This document shows, piece by piece, positions 28,925 to 38,774 of a DNA stretch of 64,000 bases (positions within the stretch are counted from its first letter, which is position 1; each line of letters starts with the position of its first letter). The position numbers were made by a program, and so were the translations under genes. Below the pieces are notes generated by a model. That model made no database searches. It was not told the DNA's origin and saw nothing but the letters and a program-made list of their open reading frames with translations. Source of the DNA: Desertimonas sp963772825. GTDB lineage: Bacteria; Actinomycetota; Acidimicrobiia; Acidimicrobiales; Ilumatobacteraceae. Location: contig CAVYYX010000011.1 of assembly GCA_963772825.1 (NCBI GenBank), positions 186,001 through 250,000 of the forward strand, read 5' to 3'.

Positions 28925-31900
28925 GTGGGCATCGAGGTGATCGGTGCGCTCAGAGTCGGCGGATTGACCCCCTCGCTGCAGCGGCGGGACCAGGTCGTTC
29001 TGTGCGCCTTGGCGCTCCGCTCCGGTGAAGTGCTGGGCGCCGACCGGTTGGCCGAGGCGTTGTGGGGCGAGGAGCCGCCGCGATCGTGGTCGAAGGTCGT
29101 GCAGGGCTGCGTGTTGCGCCTCCGCCGGGCCCTCGGCCCGTCGGCGATCGAGACGACGACGGCCGGGTATCGGCTGACCGCTGGCCGATGACGAGATCGA
29201 CAGCCGCCACTTCGAGGAGCTCGTCGACCGCGGTGTGTCGCTGGTGGCGACCGGCGAATTCGATCGGGCCACCGTCGTCGTTCAGTCGGGCCCTCGACCT
29301 CTGGCGCGGCCCGCCGTTCGATGTCCTCGACGGCTGGTTGCCCGGGCGCATCGAGGCCGCCCGCCTCGATGAGCTGCGACGGTCCACCGAGGAGCGCCTG
29401 CTCGATGCCCGGCTGGCAGTCCGGCGAGCATCGCGATGTCGTGGCGATCGCCGAGGTCCGTGGTCGCCGAGGAGCCGCTGCGCGAGCACCGCTGGGCGAC
29501 GTTGGCCCTCGCCCAGTACCGCTGCGGCCGGCAGGCCGACGCCTTGCGCTCGCTGCGCCGGGCCCGCCAGACGCTCGTCGAGGAGCTCGGCATCGAGCCG
29601 GGAACGGAGATCGTCGCCCTCGAGCGAGCGATCCTCGACCAGGACGATGACGCTCGCTCACGACGCCGGAACCCCCGGCGATCGCCGAACACTGCCCGTA
29701 CAAGGGTCTGGCACCGTATGACGTCGACGACGCCGAGGCCTTCTTCGGGCGGACCGACGACGTGGCCGAGTGCGTCGAGCGACTGCGGGCCAACCCGTTG
29801 CTGGTCGTCACCGGTCCGTCGGGCTGCGGCAAGTCGTCGATCGCCCGGGCCGGTTTGGTGCCGGCGCTGGCGCGTGCCGGCCAGTCAGTCGCCGTGTTCG
29901 TGCCAGGGCACGATGCGGACGGCGGCGATGACCCAGGCGCTGGCCTCGTGCGACGGCGCACCGGTGCTCGTCGTCGACCAATTCGAGGAGGTGTTCATCC
30001 TCGCCGACGAGGTCCTCCGATCAGGCGCGGTCGTTCTGCGACCGACTCGCCGCCTACGCAGTCGACGTCGCTCCGGTGGTGCTGACCGTACGCGCCGATC
30101 ACGTCGCCGACCTCGGGGGTCGACGTCGAGTTCGCCCGGCTGGCCGAGCGCGGCCTGCATCTCGTCACGCCACTTGTCGGGCGAGCGGCTGCGCGAGGCG
30201 ATCGAAGGTCCGGCCGCCCAGGCCGGGCTGCGCATCGAGCCCGGCCTCGTCGACCTGCTCGTGCGCGACTGCGAGGGCGAACCAGGAGCATTGCCACTGC
30301 TGTCGCACGCCCTCGCCGAGACCTGGCAGCGTCGCGACGGGCGCGTGCTCACGGTCGAGGGGTATCGGGCCACGGGCGAGATCCGCGGCGCGGTCGCTCG
30401 ATCGGCCGATCGGTTGTACGAGAGCCTGCCGGTGGACCAGCGGGCGAAGCTGCGGTCGTTGCTGCTGCGCCTCGTCTCGTCCTCGGCGGACGGCGAACCT
30501 GTCCGGTCACGTGTGTCCACACGGACACTCGGCGGCGACGTCGAACGAGAGCGGGTCCTCGGACTGCTGGTGCGTGCACGGCTCGTGACCGCGGAGGAGG
30601 ACAGCGTCGAGCTGGCCCACGAGGCGCTGGCCCGGGCGTGGCCGCGTCTGCGCTCGTGGCTCGACGAGGATGCCGCCGGGCAGCGGATCCTCCGCCACCT
30701 CTCCGCGGCGTCCGAGGGTTGGGAGTCGCTCGGCCGGCCGGCGACGGAGCTGTACCGCGGCGCCCGACTGGAAGCGACGCTGGAGTGGCGGTCGGCGGCT
30801 GCGCCGGACCTCACCGAGCTGGAGCGGGAGTTCCTCGATGCCTCGATCGCCGAGGCCAGTGCGGCGCGGGAGCGCCACGCCGATGAGCAACGTGCCCACG
30901 CCCGCCAGCGCCGCCGACTCCGCCGGGCGCTGGCCGCCGTCGCCGTGATGGTGGTTGTCGCCACGGCCGGAGTGGTCACCGCCTACCGCCAACGCGAGAC
31001 GAGCGAGCAGGAGCGACGCGAGGCGGCGGCCGGCACCCTGGTGAGCCGGTCCGAGGTGCTCCGTTCCGGCCAGGCCGACGTTGCCGCGCCTCCTCGCTGT
31101 CGAGGCCCATCGAGCTCGCCCCGAGCGCGACCACCGAGTCGGCGCTGTTCGGCATGTTCACGGGTGGGACGATGCCGCCACGGACGCGGCAGACCGAGGT
31201 GAGCATCTCGTTCGGCGCCGCCGCCGCCTTCGTGCCCGACAGCGACATCGTGGCGATTGCCGACCGCCGCGGAATCGTCCATCTCGTCGACGCCGCCGCC
31301 GGTGACGGACACGCAGCTTCGCAGCGGTTGACGACCACTCGCGGGTACACCGAGCTGGCGGTGTCTGCCGACGGCCGCTATCTCGCCGGGCTGTGGCGCC
31401 CGCAGCTCGGGCAGGACCACAGCATGCTTGACGGTCTGGGATCTGCAGACGAACGAGCATCGATTCGAACCCGTGCGCATCGACCACATCTCGAGGTCCG
31501 TGACGATCAACGACGACGGCTCACGAGTGGTCGTCGCCGGCGGTCCGCTCGGCCGGACCCAGGTCCGCGACGGCGCGTCGGGTGCGCTGCAACTGGAGCT
31601 CGACTCGCCGCCCGTCGCGTCCGCTTGGGGCAGCTCGGCCGACACGGAGAGCGTGCTCTTCGCCCCGGACGGGCGTCTTGCGATCGTGTCACGAACCGGG
31701 GTGATTCGCCTCATCGACGCCGCAACAGGTGTCGAACTGCAGCGCTTCGACGGCGATCGGGAAGTTGTCGGGGAGGCAGCGTCGTTCAATCAGGACGGTT
31801 CCGTACTCGTCACTGCGGGATCATCCGGGTTTGTCAGCTGGGACGTCGAGGAGTCCGAGATGCGGTCGCCGGTGCAAGATCGGGACGTCAGGTGCCGGAT

Positions 31901-33188
31901 GATCGTCTACGCCCCGTTCATCGATGCGGTGCTCTGCCCGACCGGCCCAGGCCCGGTGATCGCCTTCGACGCCGAGAGCGGCAACGAGATCCGCCAGTTC
32001 GACGCACCACCGGTCGGGGCCTGCGCCATCGCCGTGAGTCCCGATGGAACGAAGTTCGTCACGGTGGCGTCATGTGCCAGCGGCGCCCGAGCACAACTCC
32101 TGGAGTGGCGCCTCGACGGTGCCGGGCCGGTCAGCCACGTCGCCTACCGGACTTCGTCACCGCACTACGTAGAGCAGTACGGCTTCGGTGGCGACCCTGC
32201 TTCCCTCGTCGTGTGGATGGGGGTCGACGACGACGAGACGATCGTCCTCGATCCGGCGAGCGGCCGGGTGATCGACCGATTTGCCGGCCAGTACCGGCTG
32301 CTCCAGACCGACGACCCGAACGTCGTGATCGCCGTCCTCGCCGACGGCTCGGTCGTCCAGTTCGATGTGGCCCGGAATGCCGAGGTCGGACCTCGTGTCG
32401 ACTTCGGGTTCGAGACGGAGAGCGTCTGGGTGCGCGACGGCCAGGTCGTCGCTCGTGGACTCGACGGGGACGGTGATACTCGATTGCAGGGAGTGGACTT
32501 CGAGACCGGTCAGCTCGTGGCACCACGCGATCGACACTGACGGGGAGTTCGTGATCGGCTGGTACGACATGACTCCGGACACGATCTATCTGGTCGTCAA
32601 CCGTGCGGGTCGAGACCGGATCGAGCGTCGCGACCTCGCCACCGGTGAACTGTTGCAAGTCTCGGCGGAGGGCTTCGTGGACTTCGACCTTCGCGCCGGC
32701 GTCCTCGTCGCCAGGTCGGATGGACGGGCGCATCGTCGAGCTCGACGCCCAGTCGCTGGAACCGGTCGGGGAGCCGTTTCCCGGGGAGGTCCAGGTCGAC
32801 GGCGTGATGGGGCTCAGCGACGACGCCAAGCGCCTCATGGTGGCGGATGGGTTGTTGAGGACCACGATGCTCGTCTACGACGTGGCCACCCGCACGCTGC
32901 TCGGCGACCCGATCGTTCTCGACAGCGGAACCGAGCTGGGTTGGGCGGCGATCCGTTCGGACGGGCTCGAGGTGGCGGTCGACTCCAACGAAGGGATCGT
33001 GGTCTGGGATCTCGACCCGGCGCACTGGGTCGAGGCCGATCTGCCAGTCCGTCGGCCGCAACCTCACCCACGCCGAGTGGGACGAGTACGTCGGCGATCT
33101 CGCGGCATACCGAAGCACCTGTCCGGAGTTCCCGGCCGGCCTGAAGGCGCGACGTTGGTCGAGGTTGGTTAGCGCTCGGCCCGAATGA
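28925..33188 (+). pseudogene. BTAD / P-loop ATPase / WD40 transcriptional regulator with about a dozen frameshifts
   Basis: The start is GTG 28925 (GIEVIGALRVGG). In order across frames: an OmpR-like winged helix (ALWGEEPPRSWSKVVQG), a BTAD domain (LWRGPPFDVLDGWLPGRIEA; REHRWATLALAQYRCGRQAD), an ATPase (LAPYDVDDAEAFFGR; Walker A TGPSGCGKSSIARAG; Walker B VLVVDQFEEVF), a TM segment near 30960, and WD40 repeats (TVWDLQTNEH, SWDVEES, VVWDLDPAHW). The end is typical of the family: NLTHAEWDEYVGDLAAYRST. Intact, it would be about 1,400 residues, an AfsR/SARP-like regulator. Changes lie near 29188, 29275, 29430, 29660, 29925, 30030, 30125, 30180, 31080, 31430, 32530, 32715 and 33045. I saw no obvious stop codons outside the shifted frames. 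Confidence 0.7.
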
Positions 33189-33195
33189 GTGCCAG
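33169..33195 (+). promoter_or_regulatory. CIRCE-like HrcA operator
   Basis: TTAGCGCTC-N9-GAGTGCCAG matches the CIRCE consensus TTAGCACTC-N9-GAGTGCTAA at 15 of 18 arm positions with the exact 9-nt spacer. It overlaps the 3' end of the WD40 gene, 36 bp before the hrcA ATG. GATAAC at 33212-33217 could be a -10 box. It implies autoregulation of hrcA-dnaJ by heat or misfolding stress. Confidence 0.8.
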
Positions 33196-33230
33196 CCGGT
33201 GGCGCGCCGTCGATAACCTGCACAAGCACC

Positions 33231-34241
33231 ATGTTGGACGAGCGGAAGACGGCGATCCTCAGCGCGGTGGTGCAGGAGTACATCTCCACCGCCCTTCCGG
33301 TGGGCTCGACCCACATCTCCGACGCGCCCGGTATCGGTGTGTCCCCGGCCACCGTGCGCAACGAGATGGCGGTCCTGGAGCAGGAGGGCTATCTCGTCCA
33401 GCCGCACACGTCGGCGGGGCGGGTCCCGACCGACAAGGGCTACCGCTTCTTCGTCGACCACCTCACCGCACCAGGATTGCTCGACCAGCACACCAGCGCG
33501 ACGGTCGGTGACTTCTTCGCTTCGGCCCACGGTCGCCTCGAGGAGATGCTCCACAGCGCGTCCGACCTGCTTGCACGGCTGACGAATTACGCCGCGGTCA
33601 TCGTCGGGCCGAAGGCGGAGGCTGTGGCGGTCCGCTCCGTGCAGGTGGTGGCGCTCTCGCCGACGGCGGCGACCGTTGTCGCCGTGCTCGGCAACGGGGC
33701 GGTCGAGAGCGAGACCATCGAGATCTCCCCGAACGTCACGGACGATCAAGTCGCGGCCGCCGGGCGATTGCTCAACGTCCACTGTTGCGGCAAGCCGATC
33801 GCCTGGCAGACGCTGCCGACGAGTGGCGACCACGCCGTCGATGCGATCTGTGCGTCGGCGCTCGGCGCCCTCGTTGCCGGCTCGGCGAGCGAGCACGTGT
33901 ACATGGGCGGCACGTCGGCGATGGTTTCGGCGTTCGACGCCGTCGACATCGTGCGCGATGTGCTCCGCACGCTCGAGCAACAGTTCGTCATCGTGACGCT
34001 CGTGTCGGACATCCTCGACCGCGGCATGTCCGTGGCGATCGGGGTCGAACATGGAGTGCAGCCGCTGTCGGCCTGCTCGGTGGTCGTCGCCCCCGTCGTC
34101 GTCGATGGCGAGCACCGCGGGTCGGTCGGCGTGCTCGGGCCGACGCGGATGAACTACCCGCAGGCGCTGGCCACCGTGGAGGTCGTCAGCGAACGCCTCG
34201 GGCAGCGATTCGAGGCGGCCGAGGCGGGCACCAGTGGCTGA
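33231..34241 (+). CDS. hrcA: Heat-inducible transcription repressor HrcA
   Basis: 336 residues from the ATG at 33231. The winged-helix N-terminus has LDERKTAILSAVVQEYISTA and GVSPATVRNEMAVLEQEGYL, then QPHTSAGRVPTDKGYRFFVD, all signature HrcA text. The GAF-like middle and the C-terminal VGVLGPTRMNYPQALATVEVV are present. HrcA represses chaperone genes by binding CIRCE and is kept active by GroEL. A CIRCE-like site lies just upstream. The last 8 bp overlap dnaJ, so the pair is translationally coupled. Confidence 0.97.
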   Translation: MLDERKTAILSAVVQEYISTALPVGSTHISDAPGIGVSPATVRNEMAVLEQEGYLVQPHTSAGRVPTDKGYRFFVDHLTAPGLLDQHTSATVGDFFASAHGRLEEMLHSASDLLARLTNYAAVIVGPKAEAVAVRSVQVVALSPTAATVVAVLGNGAVESETIEISPNVTDDQVAAAGRLLNVHCCGKPIAWQTLPTSGDHAVDAICASALGALVAGSASEHVYMGGTSAMVSAFDAVDIVRDVLRTLEQQFVIVTLVSDILDRGMSVAIGVEHGVQPLSACSVVVAPVVVDGEHRGSVGVLGPTRMNYPQALATVEVVSERLGQRFEAAEAGTSG

Positions 34242-35355
34242 CTTCTACGAGCTGCTCGGCGTCTCGCGGACCGCCAGCGCCGACGACCTCAAGCGGGCAT
34301 ACCGCCGTAGGGCGCGCGAGCTGCATCCGGACACCAACCCGGATGCAGCCGCAACCGAGGAGTTCAAGTCGGTGTCCCGGGCGTACGAGGTGCTCTCCGA
34401 TCCCGAGCAACGGGCTCGCTACGACCGCTTCGGCGAGGCGGGCGTGTCGGGGGCGGCCGGCGGCGGGGCGACGTTCGAGGACGTGTTCTCCGGCGGTGTC
34501 GGTGATCTGTTCAGCTCGCTGTTCGGCGGCGGTTTCGGGGGTGGGTCCCGACGGGGGCCGGCCGGCCCGCCACGCGGCCAGGACATGGAGGCGGTCGCCA
34601 CGATCTCGTTCGAGCAGGCCGTTTTCGGCGCCACCGTGCCGGTCACGCTGCGCCTGCCCCAACGCTGCGTCGACTGCGACGGCAGCGGTGCAGGCAGCGG
34701 CACGCAGCCCGTGACGTGCGTCGAGTGCAAGGGCAGCGGGCAGGTCCAGCGTGTCCGCCAGAGCCTTCTCGGGCAGATGGTCACGACGTCGCCATGCCCG
34801 CGGTGCGGCGGTCTTGGCCAGGTTGTCGTCACACCGTGCCCGACCTGTCGCGGCGAGGGACGGATCACCGCCGAGCACACCTACCAGGTCGACGTGCCGG
34901 CCGGCGTCGACAGCGGCTCGACGCTGCGGCTGACGGGCCGCGGCGCCGCCGGCCCGCGTGGTGGTGCCACGGGTGATCTCTACGTCCATCTGCGCGTGCA
35001 GCCCCACGACCGCTACCTGCGCGACGGCGACGACCTCGTCACGGTGATCTCGGTCTCGATCGCCCAGGCGGCGCTCGGGACCACGGTCAAGCTGCCGACG
35101 CTCGACGGCGACGAGGAGATCGCCGTCCCCGCCGGAACCCAGCCGGGCAAGGAGTTCGTGCTCCGCCAACGGGGCGTTCCTCGGCTGCAGGGCCGTGGCC
35201 GCGGCGACCTGCGCGCCGAGCTGGTCGTCGAGGTGCCGACCAAGCTGTCCGACCAGGAGGTCGAGCTGCTCCGCCAATTCGCCGAACTGCGTGGCGAGAC
35301 GATCGGTGCGGAGGACAAAGGGCTGTTCTCGCGCATCAAGTCGGCGTTCCAGTAG
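34234..35355 (+). CDS. dnaJ: Chaperone protein DnaJ (type I)
   Basis: 373 residues. The J-domain (2-66) has the HPD triad (ARELHPDTNPD). A Gly/Phe-rich linker follows, then a zinc domain with four CXXCXGXG repeats (CVDCDGSG, CVECKGSG, CPRCGGLG, CPTCRGEG), and the C-terminal substrate-binding domains (LRLTGRGAAGPRGGATGDLY). It stimulates DnaK ATPase and delivers unfolded proteins. This is the second DnaJ type found next to hrcA in actinobacteria, regulated through CIRCE. It starts at the GTG at 34234. Confidence 0.97.
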   Translation: MADFYELLGVSRTASADDLKRAYRRRARELHPDTNPDAAATEEFKSVSRAYEVLSDPEQRARYDRFGEAGVSGAAGGGATFEDVFSGGVGDLFSSLFGGGFGGGSRRGPAGPPRGQDMEAVATISFEQAVFGATVPVTLRLPQRCVDCDGSGAGSGTQPVTCVECKGSGQVQRVRQSLLGQMVTTSPCPRCGGLGQVVVTPCPTCRGEGRITAEHTYQVDVPAGVDSGSTLRLTGRGAAGPRGGATGDLYVHLRVQPHDRYLRDGDDLVTVISVSIAQAALGTTVKLPTLDGDEEIAVPAGTQPGKEFVLRQRGVPRLQGRGRGDLRAELVVEVPTKLSDQEVELLRQFAELRGETIGAEDKGLFSRIKSAFQ

Positions 35356-35415
35356 GAGCTCGACCCTGTTCTCCGGTGCGAGCGACGAGGCGCCAGCCGA
35401 GGAGCGGCAAGGCGG

Positions 35416-35441
35416 GGCCTGCGTGGCCCGGGAACGCGATG
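35416..35441 (-). repeat. Short family E relative at the rsmE start
   Basis: The 26 bp starting GGCCTGCGTGGCCCGGGAAC recur at 37275-37300 with two mismatches. They resemble the reverse complement of part of the family E units at 37465-37548. The rsmE ATG is formed by the last bases of this repeat. Confidence 0.55.
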
Positions 35442-36107
35442 AATGAGGCGCTGCGCCGCTCCGCCGCCCACGTGCTCGTCGCCGACGTCGAAGACCCGCA
35501 ACTGGACAGCGATGCGATGCACCACCTTTCGCGGGTGCTGCGCCTGCGCCGCGGTGAGCCGGTTACGGTCACCGACGGCGCCGGGCAGTGGCGGTCCGTC
35601 ACCTTCACTGGCGATGGTGTGTCGGTGTCCGGCGGCGTGGAGACGGTGGCGCGTCCTGACCCGGTGCTGACGATCGCTGTCGCTCCGCCGAAGGGCGATC
35701 GCTTGGAATGGCTTGTCGCCAAATGCACCGAGATCGGGGTCGATCGGATCGTGCTGCTGGACGCCGAGCACTCTGTCGTGCGTTGGTCCGGCGAGCGACT
35801 CGACCGCCAGCTGAACCGCCTGCGCCGCGTGGCAGCGGAGGCCGCGATGCAATCGCGCCGGGTGTGGTTTCCGGGCATCACCGAACCACGACCAGCGCTC
35901 GACGTGCTGTCGGATGTTGCCGCCGCCGAGCCGGGTGGACGGCCGGTGACACCGGCGGATGCAGCGATCGCCGTCGGCCCGGAGGGCGGCTGGTCGCCCA
36001 AGGAGCTGGAAGTCGCCGGTTCCACGGTCACCCTCGGCCCCAATGTGCTGCGCGTCGAGACCGCCGCCGTCGCCGCGGCAGTGCTGATGGCGAGCGCCCG
36101 GCGATGA
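35439..36107 (+). CDS. rsmE: 16S rRNA (uracil(1498)-N(3))-methyltransferase
   Basis: 222 residues from the ATG at 35439. The PUA-like N-terminus has SDAMHHLSRVLRLRRGEPVTVTDG. The SPOUT domain has KGDRLEWLVAKCTEIGVDRI, EAAMQSRRVWFP, the SAM-binding knot AIAVGPEGGWSPKE, and LGPNVLRVETAAVAA. It methylates U1498 of 16S rRNA at the ribosomal decoding region. Position after dnaJ is standard. The frame opens earlier (35376), but homology begins at the ATG. Its stop overlaps the hemW start. Confidence 0.95.
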   Translation: MNEALRRSAAHVLVADVEDPQLDSDAMHHLSRVLRLRRGEPVTVTDGAGQWRSVTFTGDGVSVSGGVETVARPDPVLTIAVAPPKGDRLEWLVAKCTEIGVDRIVLLDAEHSVVRWSGERLDRQLNRLRRVAAEAAMQSRRVWFPGITEPRPALDVLSDVAAAEPGGRPVTPADAAIAVGPEGGWSPKELEVAGSTVTLGPNVLRVETAAVAAAVLMASARR

Positions 36108-37219
36108 TCGGTGAGCTGTCGATGCAGAAAACCGCTCGCTCCGCTCACCGATCCGGTGACGCGGCGCCCCTCGGCGTGTACGTCCATGTCCCGTTCTGCA
36201 GCTCGCGATGCGACTATTGCGCGTTCGCCACGTGGACCGATCGACACCACCTCATCGACGACTACCTCGCGGCCGTGCGGCGAGACATCGCCCGGGCATT
36301 CGCTACCGAGTCCCGTGCCGTCGAGTCCGTGTTCGTCGGCGGCGGGACTCCGTCGTTGGTCCCGGCCGATCTGCTCGTCGCCGCCCTTGCCGAGATCCCG
36401 CTCGTCCCTGGCGCCGAGGTCACCGTCGAGTGCAACCCCGACGACGTCACCGACGAGTTGCTGGCGGCCTTCGCCGAGGGTGGGGTCACGAGGATCAGTC
36501 TCGGCGTGCAGTCGATGGTGCCTCGGATCCTCGAGCTGCTCGGCCGCCAGCACGACCCGGACAACGTGATCAGCGCCGTCGACTCGATCCGCCGGATCGG
36601 CTTCACGTCGTTCAACCTCGATCTGATCTACGGCACGGCAACCGAGCGTCTCGACGAATGGCACACGACGCTGGAGCGTGCGCTGCACCTCGACCCGCCG
36701 CACATCTCGGCGTACGGCCTCACCGTCGAGCCGGGCACGCCGCTCGCCGCCGACCCGGCCAGGTATCCCGACGACGACGTGCAGGCCGAGGAGTACGAGG
36801 TCGCTGACGAACTGCTCACGGCCGCCGGGTTGGTGAACTACGAGGTGTCCAACTGGTCGCGACCGGGCCACGAGTGCCGGCACAACCTTCTCTACTGGCG
36901 CCAACACGATTACCTCGGGTTCGGATGCGCGGCCCACTCTCACGTCGCCGGCCGGCGGTGGTGGAACCTGCGCACGCCGGAGCGCTACGTCGCCGCCGTC
37001 GCCGACGGTCAACCGACGGAGGCCGCGGGCGAGACGCTCGACGCCGAGACTCGACGTCTCGAAGCGCTGCAGCTGTCGTTGCGCACGACTGCCGGTGTGC
37101 CCCGTGACGCACTCGACGGCGAGAGCCTCGACGGATTGGTCGAGCCGTGCGGAGATCGGTGGGTGCTCACGAGGCACGGCCGCCTGCTGGCCAACGAGGT
37201 GGCCGTCCGCCTGCGTTGA
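36104..37219 (+). CDS. hemW: Radical SAM heme chaperone HemW
   Basis: 371 residues from the ATG at 36104, which overlaps the rsmE TGA (ATGA). The radical-SAM cluster motif is CSSRCDYC (CXXXCXXC) in YVHVPFCSSRCDYCAF. GGGTPSL, TVECNPDDV, ISLGVQS and the HemW-specific HNLLYWRQHDYLGFGCAAHS follow, with a C-terminal HemN-type domain. It is thought to insert heme into proteins rather than to be a coproporphyrinogen oxidase. In many actinobacteria hemW lies between lepA and hrcA; here it sits after rsmE. Confidence 0.93.
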   Translation: MIGELSMQKTARSAHRSGDAAPLGVYVHVPFCSSRCDYCAFATWTDRHHLIDDYLAAVRRDIARAFATESRAVESVFVGGGTPSLVPADLLVAALAEIPLVPGAEVTVECNPDDVTDELLAAFAEGGVTRISLGVQSMVPRILELLGRQHDPDNVISAVDSIRRIGFTSFNLDLIYGTATERLDEWHTTLERALHLDPPHISAYGLTVEPGTPLAADPARYPDDDVQAEEYEVADELLTAAGLVNYEVSNWSRPGHECRHNLLYWRQHDYLGFGCAAHSHVAGRRWWNLRTPERYVAAVADGQPTEAAGETLDAETRRLEALQLSLRTTAGVPRDALDGESLDGLVEPCGDRWVLTRHGRLLANEVAVRLR

Positions 37220-37322
37220 CGCTCGGTCGTCGACCGGCCAAGGATGCAAGCGAGCAGAGCGAGCGGCCAGCAGCGGCCTGCGTGGCCGGGGAACGCAATG
37301 CTGGTAGCTTGGCGCGCCGCGA

Positions 37323-37396
37323 GGGCGCGTAGCTCAGTTGGTTAGAGCGCTACCATGACACGGTAGAGGTCCCGGGTTCGAGTCCCGTCGTGCCCA
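37323..37396 (+). tRNA. tRNA-Val (anticodon GAC)
   Basis: A 74-nt cloverleaf. The acceptor is GGGCGCG/CGTGCCC, the D-arm GCTC/GAGC, and the anticodon stem CTACC/GGTAG with loop ATGACAC (anticodon GAC at 37357-37359). The T-arm is CCGGG-TTCGAGT-CCCGT with one end mismatch. The discriminator is A at 37396 and CCA is not encoded. Confidence 0.96.
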
Positions 37397-37438
37397 CGAC
37401 TCGCTCGCTGACGCTCGCTCGCCGTGGGCACTGCGTGC

Positions 37439-37548
37439 GCCGTTTCTCTGCCTCCGGCGGGCGTTCAGGCGCCACGCAGGCTTGCCTCGTCCGTGCCGGA
37501 CGAGGCGTTCGTGTCGGAGTCAGGCGCCACGCAGGCTTGCCTCGTCCG
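37439..37548. repeat. Dispersed repeat, family E copies 2 and 3 (3' of tRNA-Val)
   Basis: The unit starting GCCGTTTCTCTGCCTCCGGC (37439) matches the one 3' of tRNA-Ala. Within it, a 29-bp segment starting TCAGGCGCCACGCAGG (37465-37493) is repeated perfectly at 37520-37548. The 26 bp separating them contain an inverted CGGACGAGG / CCTCGTCCG pairing. A tract rich in TCGCTCGC precedes it. No gene is present in 37397-37576. Confidence 0.75.
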
Positions 37549-37576
37549 AGCCCATCGGTCGTGCAACGCCGGCGAC

Positions 37577-38634
37577 TCAGATGTCGTCGGTTGTCGGCTC
37601 GTCGATGACCGGGTCGACGGGGAGGACGACGGCGATCGGGGCGGCGGCGCCGCGGGGGAATACCAAGAAGCGCAGTTCGCCGCCCGGGTCGGCTCCGGGG
37701 AAGTCGAGACCCACCGTTGTGGGCACGCGGGCCGAGCCGTCGATGGCGCCGATGCTCGTCTCCGTGTCGACCGGCGTGACGTTGCCGTCGCTGTCGACGT
37801 ACACCGCCTTGGACAGCTCGAACCTGGCGTCGGCGCTCGACGAGACTTCGAGGTAGACACGGAGCGCATCGCCGCTGGTGACCGAGCGGTAGGCGGCCCG
37901 GACCCGAGCCGTTGCCGGGTCGACGGTCACCGCCACTCCCGGGCGGCCGAGTCGGGGAGCGATCTCGTTGCGGTCGACCGAGAAGTCGGCGAGCTGGCCG
38001 TCGATGACCTCCACGTCGGTGACGTACACGCAGTCGCTGGGCATCACGCACACCAGGACTCCATCGTCGGTCAGATAGACGTGCGAGGTCGCGACCTCGC
38101 CGCCGAAGGCGGTGATCATCTCGGCGAAGGCGAGCTGGTAAAGGGCATAGGCCTCGGCCGGTGATCCCGCTGCGGTCTGCTCCTGGAGCGTCGCGATCTC
38201 GGCAGCGTCACCGGAGAACATCGTGTCGAAGTAGGCGAGGGGGTCGAAGGCCACCGTCTCCGACGTCTCGCCGTCGCCCGGACCCGCTGGAGGCGGCGCA
38301 GGCTCGACGGATTCGCCCGGCTGGGCGATGATCTCGAACTCGACGATGTCTCCCGGTGACAGCGTCGTGCGGGCGATGAACGGACCATCAGCGGTGGTCA
38401 TCGCATAACACGTGAAGGTCAGGTCGGTGTCCGACTCCGGCGACGCTGAGCAGGCCGGATCGACCAGCGTGTAGCCGGAGCGCTCGGCGAGGTCGGTGAA
38501 CTGCTCGATGGCGGCAGCGTTGTCGTCGTCGTCGTCGGGCGGCGCGGCGCGGACGATCGCACGCGCCACCGGCCGACAAGGGTCGCGCCGGCGACGGCGG
38601 CTGCGCCCACGGCGCTGATGAACGGACGACGCAT
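37577..38634 (-). pseudogene. Secreted acidic protein of unknown function, one frameshift near the signal peptide
   Basis: The ATG at 38634 follows a perfect AGGAGG and encodes a signal-like start, MRRPFISAVGAAAVAGATLVG. The long mature frame (AAPPDDDDDNAAAIEQFTDL to the stop at 37577) is in another frame, with the switch near 38570. The mature part of about 330 residues is secreted-type, with GDIVEFEIIAQPGESVEPAP, a Cys pair in VCVMPSDCVYVTDVEV, and no recognised domain. One indel, real or a sequencing error, separates the parts. Intact it would be about 350 residues. Confidence 0.55.
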
Positions 38635-38774
38635 CAGGACCTCCTGCGGGAACAACGCCGCCATTCTGGCCCGTACCGGTGCCGCCCACGTAGCACCGGG
38701 GTCCTGCGGCAGACCCAGGACCCCGGTGCCTCAGAACAATCGACGTACTGACCGTCGAATAGGTTCCCCCGAAC

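Noticed and set aside
35708..36103. Upstream extension of hemW
   Set aside because: It overlaps rsmE in another frame; the radical-SAM protein begins at ATG 36104 with an ATGA overlap.
37323..37576. tRNA-Val as an attachment site of an integrated element
   Set aside because: No duplicated tRNA 3' end and no integrase gene nearby; only short repeats follow the tRNA.
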